Source: Phoronis australis (lineage: Eukaryota > Phoronida > Phoronidae). From it: a stretch of 64,000 bases of DNA. The notes beneath the pieces are model-generated. The model was not told the DNA's origin and did no database searches. It was given only the letters and a program-made list of their open reading frames with translations. The stretch's first letter is position 1. Every line of letters begins with the position of its first letter. The stretch is taken from NCBI GenBank assembly GCA_002633005.1, contig NMRA01000001.1:839755-903754 (forward strand). Reading direction: 5' to 3'. This document shows positions 60,801 to 64,000 of this stretch, one piece after another. A program made the translations under genes and the position numbers.

Positions 60801-63800
60801 GACACGCCCGACTCGAGCCGGTCCGAGGCACAGGCCGATCACCCGTCTGGCAGTAATGCTAGCACCATGTCCAGCACGGAGAAAGACTCTGTCAGTGCTG
60901 GCTCGAGCGTCTGCAGCGATGATCATTCGCTGTCCGAGTATGAAATTGTGCGTCAGGTGTTGTTCTCCAGTCGCGAGAATGTCAACCTTGTCCACGAGGT
61001 CTTCAGGAAGGTACGTTGCATTCGGTTCTTGGGAAATCTCTCCGTTCATGAGATAGTACACTTTATCCCAGGCCATGTCCCTGAGATAAACCTTTTCGAG
61101 TTGTTGTCAGACAACAGTCGGTAGTAAGAACTTTGACATCAAGCGTTCAGCATCTCATTTTTGTCATTTTTCTATTGTCTGATTTTTGCCCAGAGTTAGT
61201 TTAATATAGAGCGTAGTAAAACCCCACCAATTTATTACTCGATGTGGCAGGCAAATGAATTTAATTTTTTTCATGAAAGATAAGCATAGAGTCAAATAAG
61301 TGCTGAAATCATCGTTTTTAAGTTGGGTCTATCTGTACTGGCCACTATTACGAGCGCATTGTTTGACCAAACATTGAATTGTATTATAAAAATTCTGAAA
61401 ACTTTTTACCATTGACCTCATCAACTGGTGTCATGTTTGATCTAACGCAGTTTGTACTCGGCTGGTTTCAGGCATTCCTCTTCCCCTTCAAACACCACAG
61501 TGCAATAAAACGGGTGATCAATGTCTACAAAGACTGGCTCCAGGTTGGTTGTATGTTGCTGGCTTTAGTATCTCAGCTAATTAACAGATGTCACTAGTGT
61601 TGCCAAAGCATGTTTAGTTTTACCAGTTTTTCTTTGGCAATCCAATCTGGTTGCATCTTTATTGACCCTGTCGTGTGGTAGATAACTGAAGTGTTGTCCT
61701 CACACAGATTTATCCTAGAACAAGTTACTCCTGGGAGGGTGACTTGTCCTAGGGTAAGTTGCACCTGTCCAGTTATAATTGCTGTGTGTCCGCAAACCTG
61801 GGACAAGGTGGAAGTAATTATCAGCTGCTGTTACATACAGGCGGGACTTCTTTTGCACGCTGTATTTGCAGCAGTTGTTTGTTGTCAAACACTTGCACTA
61901 GTTATCGGTTTTATGTGTGTGGACGCTCCATTTAAGTGGGACAAGTTGCACTAGCGCAAGTTGTTTTAGAGTAGGCTATGTGTGGACGGGAGTTAAGAGA
62001 GTGGTTTAGTGCTGGGAAAGGTGTTTTGGGCAGGCTTGGAAGCCTGACTGTAGTTTATTTCTTGTTTTGTCTTAGCTACTTGCTCATTTTGAGTGCATTA
62101 GTTTCATTTCGGGTCAAGTGGTTAGGACGATCTTGGAATTGATCAGCACGTCAGCTCAAATACTAGTGATCGTTTTTAAACTGAGCTTTGCATAAGACTT
62201 GTGATTGTAGTCATTTAAAAATGATAAAAATTTATTATTTCTTTGTATTAGTATGAATGATCACTGCAGACACTTGTTTGCATATGCATAGAATAGGTAC
62301 CCTACATATGACTCTAGTGTACCTAATACTTTATGCATATCATATTTCTTGTTTGTGCCGAATACTTTGAAACTTATTACACCCTCTTTTGACGATTTTC
62401 ATTGCCTAATTTCTAATTTTGATTAGTGAGTGGACCGACTGATTTATTTAACATTGACTGGCCATAAAATACAATGCAACACACTAATAGACAGACACAT
62501 AGACATATAAACTAAATTAAGTAAGACTAATAAGTCTAACCTTTAAGTAAAAAATAAAGAGGCGTTTTTAACAGAACCACATACTGTTTAAAAATTTGGC
62601 CACAACTTTTGTCTTACTCAGATAAAGGGTTATTTCTGGACTTGAAAGAATAGAATTGCTGCCCGACACTGAACTCACAAAGTTGGAATTGGTCCCTTGC
62701 CTGAACACTAGATGGAGTTATCAGTCTGTTAAGCTACTGAGCATAGAGTGAATGTCCCACTGCAATACTTGACATCCCTGTTTTAGTCATCTACAAGGCC
62801 GCTGTTCATGTTGGAGCCAGACAATGAGGCGGAAGTCAAACCAGCCATGTCCGCAGTGAGCCAGTTAAAGCGGGAGGAAGTCGGGACAGTGGAAAAACCT
62901 TTGGTGAGTTTTCAGAACCCATTAGTTGTTGCTGGCTAGTGTATAGTAGTGGTGTTGTACCTCAATGCCATGATATTACGTCAGGTAGTTTATTTAATAG
63001 TCTATGCAATGAGTTATGGGAAATCTTGAATACGTGCGGATGTTGTTTTATTGAAAATTTGTAGCTCTTTCTTCCTTTACAGCTGGGATGGGTTCCATTG
63101 ACCCAAAAACTTGCGAAATCACAATCGGTATCATGCAAGACTTTGAGAGATATCGCCATGCATTACTGACAAACCGCGTGATTATATACTACTGCTTTAC
63201 TTGCAAAGTTCTTGTGTGAACGTAACGTAGTCTTGGTTGGAACATAAAATACTAACGCGTAATCTCTATAGTTAAGCAGTTTGTGGCAAACCAAGCTAAA
63301 AGTGGATTTGTCACTTCAACCTCAAAGAGGAGGGACCTTCCTGTCATTATCAGTTCTGCGATTAAAAAGTATAACGATAACCTGTTACCTTGCAGATACA
63401 GTCATGTGTTTAAAATGTGTTTTCTGCTTTTAGAATGGTTCCGAGTCCAAGCTGGCTGTGGACAATGACTCGTTTCCTCGACTGCGCAACAATTCTTATG
63501 TAGGTGCAATAGGGGAGAGTCCCCGCCATGGTGCTGAGGACACAGCGTGCAATGTGAAGGCTGGCCTTCAGAAAACACTTCAGGTAAGAGTGATCGAATG
63601 TTCTGGGTTGCAACTTGTCAGGCATATTGTAGGTTGCATATAAGGTTATAACGTGCTGTTTTGTGTCCTATTTTATCGATTTGCATTTTTGCCAGTTCTG
63701 AATCTTCTTTCTTCTCTCTCTTCCAAAGGTTTTCGTCTCGAGCGCTGCCAATGTCTTTCTACTTGACACGGGAGATTCTGTAGATGATCACCAGGTGGAT

Positions 63801-63868
63801 CTGTGTAAGCGTGTATTGAGTCTTTACCGCTACCTGGTGATGAATCTACCCCAGGAGCAGCAGACATG
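42713..63868 (+). CDS. RALGAPA1: Ral GTPase-activating protein subunit alpha (whole span, C-terminus outside)
   Basis: Catalytic subunit of the RalGAP1/2 complex. With the beta subunit it stimulates GTP hydrolysis by RalA/RalB and so restrains exocytosis, mTORC1 and invadopodial signalling. Thirteen exons totalling 1640 nt (546 codons plus 2 nt) all join in phase through GT-AG introns, and each aligns in order with the N-terminal quarter of vertebrate RALGAPA1/2 (about 1,900-2,000 residues). The RapGAP domain with its catalytic Asn lies at the C-terminus, beyond this window. The visible part is helical-repeat scaffold plus a Ser-rich linker (exon 9). Vertebrates have two paralogues; this may be the single pre-duplication gene. 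Intron 4 carries a Kolobok-type transposon. Confidence 0.93.
43075..44101. mobile_element. Fold-back DNA element with nested MITE
   Basis: Ends tgttgcagcccaaattgatg and the complement of catcagtttgggttgcaa. Flanks TGACCCC at 43068-43074 and 44102-44108 fit a 7-8-bp target duplication. Long inverted arms lie at about 43392-43680 and 43780-44066. Between the left end and its arm sits a second element, 43116-43391, with 50-bp inverted ends (gtgggttggtgagccaaact...) related in sequence to the outer ends. Confidence 0.75.
44188..44480 (+). repeat. Dispersed repeat, third copy
   Basis: Shares ggttaccttaggaggcc, ctttttttcaagcgg and tcattcagtttcccaa with the inverted pair at 33530-33932. Confidence 0.6.
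46235..46315 (+). repeat. Fragment related to the 14.9-kb noncoding block
   Basis: ggtaaaatctc.aatttcgg, then ccttttt-cacttttcaagg and gaatacccacag resemble 14905-15000 in the same order, with strong divergence. Confidence 0.4.
48031..48282. mobile_element. MITE with 44-bp inverted ends and internal tandem copy
   Basis: aaattagcgcgtaagtgaat at the left is mirrored by attcacttacgtgctaattt at the right, with ends alike over about 44 bp. Inside, an 80-bp unit (caccacctgtgtcgcctgtt ... aataaacca) is present twice (48081-48159, 48161-48240). No target duplication could be fixed. Confidence 0.8.
49327..49437 (+). CDS. RALGAPA1: RALGAPA exon 2
   Basis: [17 protein letters not shown] and [10 protein letters not shown] match the vertebrate block around KQFFDQHFSHIYYVF. 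Acceptor ttacag, donor g|gtaatt; phases 1 and 1. Confidence 0.93.
50425..50474 (+). CDS. RALGAPA1: RALGAPA exon 3 (50 nt)
   Basis: [16 protein letters not shown] between acceptor tatag and donor gag|gtgagt. A very short exon, phase 1 to 0. Confidence 0.92.
51412..51469 (+). CDS. RALGAPA1: RALGAPA exon 4 (58 nt)
   Basis: [19 protein letters not shown] between acceptor tttcag and donor ata g|gtaaga. Phase 0 to 1. Confidence 0.93.
51784..52709. other. Assembly gap (926 N)
   Basis: Unknown sequence inside the transposon. The stated length is about 0.9 kb and may be an estimate. Confidence 0.99.
52710..53038 (-). CDS. THAP-domain transposase N-terminus (partial)
   Basis: 109 codons from ATG 53038 to the gap. 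The THAP zinc finger is complete: CSCVPGC at residues 4-10, a conserved W near residue 36, and VCGKHF with the C..H pair around 65-68. The closing hydrophobic box is [10 protein letters not shown], equivalent to AVPTIF. THAP fingers bind DNA, in transposases the element ends. It lies inside the long inverted repeats and reads inward. Catalytic residues would be in the gap. A host THAP gene is unlikely given the flanking TIRs. Confidence 0.88.
54077..54476. mobile_element. MITE, about 400 bp
   Basis: gttgcatgaaacggtcccaa...ggactctactaagttccctaaa at the left is mirrored at the right by ttagggaacttagtccctg...gggactgtttcttgcaac. Non-coding, with an internal partial copy (catttcatgcaacgcctcc, ctaagtccctaa). 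Confidence 0.65.
57008..57205 (+). CDS. RALGAPA1: RALGAPA exon 5
   Basis: [20 protein letters not shown], then [20 protein letters not shown]. Strongly conserved block ([20 protein letters not shown] in human). Phases 1 and 1. Confidence 0.95.
57756..57871 (+). CDS. RALGAPA1: RALGAPA exon 6
   Basis: [19 protein letters not shown] and [13 protein letters not shown]. Acceptor tctag, donor gag|gtattc; phase 1 to 0. Confidence 0.92.
57872..59153 (+). other. RALGAPA intron 6
   Basis: 1.28 kb, no feature except a short ttccattccattcc run near 58088. Confidence 0.6.
59154..59292 (+). CDS. RALGAPA1: RALGAPA exon 7
   Basis: [18 protein letters not shown], then [15 protein letters not shown], close to the vertebrate FLFSHFKKYYLPYIFP. 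Phase 0 to 1. Confidence 0.94.
59787..59913 (+). CDS. RALGAPA1: RALGAPA exon 8
   Basis: [19 protein letters not shown], then [14 protein letters not shown]. Donor gt|gtgagt chosen because its phase 2 is the one that keeps exon 9 in frame. Confidence 0.88.
59914..60754 (+). other. RALGAPA intron 8
   Basis: 0.84 kb of T-rich noncoding sequence. Confidence 0.6.
60755..61010 (+). CDS. RALGAPA1: RALGAPA exon 9
   Basis: A low-complexity Ser/Ala/Asp-rich linker ([20 protein letters not shown] ... [16 protein letters not shown]) is followed by the conserved [20 protein letters not shown] and EVFRK. Notably GC-rich compared with the introns. The linker carries many potential phosphosites, as in this part of vertebrate proteins. 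Phase 2 to 0. Confidence 0.92.
61472..61543 (+). CDS. RALGAPA1: RALGAPA exon 10 (72 nt)
   Basis: [20 protein letters not shown] and DWLQ, matching the QAFLLPF...AIRKVI.VY..W block. Phases 0 and 0. Confidence 0.93.
61544..62786 (+). other. RALGAPA intron 10
   Basis: 1.24 kb. About 61690-61990 has loosely mirrored ends (cctagaacaagttac...gacttgtcc and gggacaagttgcactagcgc...) and may be a decayed MITE. Otherwise no feature. Confidence 0.45.
62787..62903 (+). CDS. RALGAPA1: RALGAPA exon 11
   Basis: [20 protein letters not shown] and [15 protein letters not shown]. Acceptor ttttag, donor ttg|gtgagt; phases 0 and 0. The PxFM.EP motif is the conserved part. Confidence 0.88.
63434..63583 (+). CDS. 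RALGAPA1: RALGAPA exon 12
   Basis: [20 protein letters not shown] and [12 protein letters not shown]. Linker of low conservation, but with good splice sites (cttttag, cag|gtaaga) and phases 0 and 0 fitting both neighbours. Confidence 0.85.
63729..63868 (+). CDS. RALGAPA1: RALGAPA exon 13
   Basis: [17 protein letters not shown], then [19 protein letters not shown] and QQTW, close to vertebrate VDMCKRVLNIYRYMVM. It ends in the middle of the Trp codon at tg|gtgagt; the gene continues past the window. Confidence 0.94.
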
Positions 63869-64000
63869 GTGAGTGCACTGGGAAGCAGACGACTTTTGAT
63901 CCATGATGGTGGACTTCATGACATCTAACTGATGGAGTGCATTATGTTGTTATTATTGTGTTGAGAATGTTGACATGAAAAAGCTTTTAGTAGACATGTT
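63869..64000 (+). other. RALGAPA intron 13, start
   Basis: Begins with the strong donor gtgagt; no further exon is seen before the window ends. Confidence 0.8.

Noticed and set aside
1-64000. CRISPR arrays, operons, prophage or bacterial origin
   Set aside because: Repeats are transposon or haplotype copies without regular spacers, and genes are split by spliceosomal introns.

Overview
The window is metazoan nuclear DNA. Protein-coding sequence lies in short exons flanked by GT-AG introns, introns reach 10 kb, and DNA transposons, tRNA-like SINEs and one LINE fragment fill most of the space between. The style (very polymorphic, transposon-rich, exon phases easily aligned with human genes) fits an outbred, probably marine, invertebrate; I cannot name the species. 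Isolated single 'n' characters at 7464, 15708 and 30604 sit at joins where the next contig starts again with sequence already given. The assembly therefore appears to have placed both haplotypes of the same locus end to end.

Layout. 1-718: 5' part of a LINE ORF1 on the minus strand. 2048-7463 and 7465-13531: two haplotype versions of one noncoding block. 14075-15650 and 15709-17271: a second haplotype pair. About 10.86-21.35 kb and 21.74-27.6 kb are two diverged copies of an older tandem duplication that includes an exon. 29430-30603 and 30605-31776: a third haplotype pair.

Two host genes are arranged head to head. On the minus strand an NPC2-like (ML-domain) lipid-binding secreted protein starts at 42101 (signal-peptide exon), continues at 32087, and then has two alternative copies of exon 3 (26597-26422 and 20560-20385). 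They cannot be used together without a frameshift. A probable terminal exon lies at 20001-19880. On the plus strand, 611 bp away, RALGAPA (alpha catalytic subunit of the Ral GTPase-activating complex) starts at 42713. Thirteen coding exons (546 codons plus 2 nt) run in perfect phase to 63868; the catalytic RapGAP domain lies beyond the window.

The introns carry the mobile DNA. There is a Kolobok-type element with a THAP-domain ORF, TTAA target site and long inverted repeats (51647-53303, containing the 926-base N gap), and a second end of the same family, haplotype-specific, at 15651. Several hAT-like elements have perfect 5-bp target duplications (28601-28761, 34457-36885, 40626-41571). One element has 13 direct subterminal repeats (37969-39818). 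There are fold-back elements and MITEs (43075-44101, 48031-48282, 54077-54476), and a transposon-derived pseudogene (39980-41865) split by one of the hAT-like insertions. There is no CRISPR array, operon, rRNA or prokaryotic feature.
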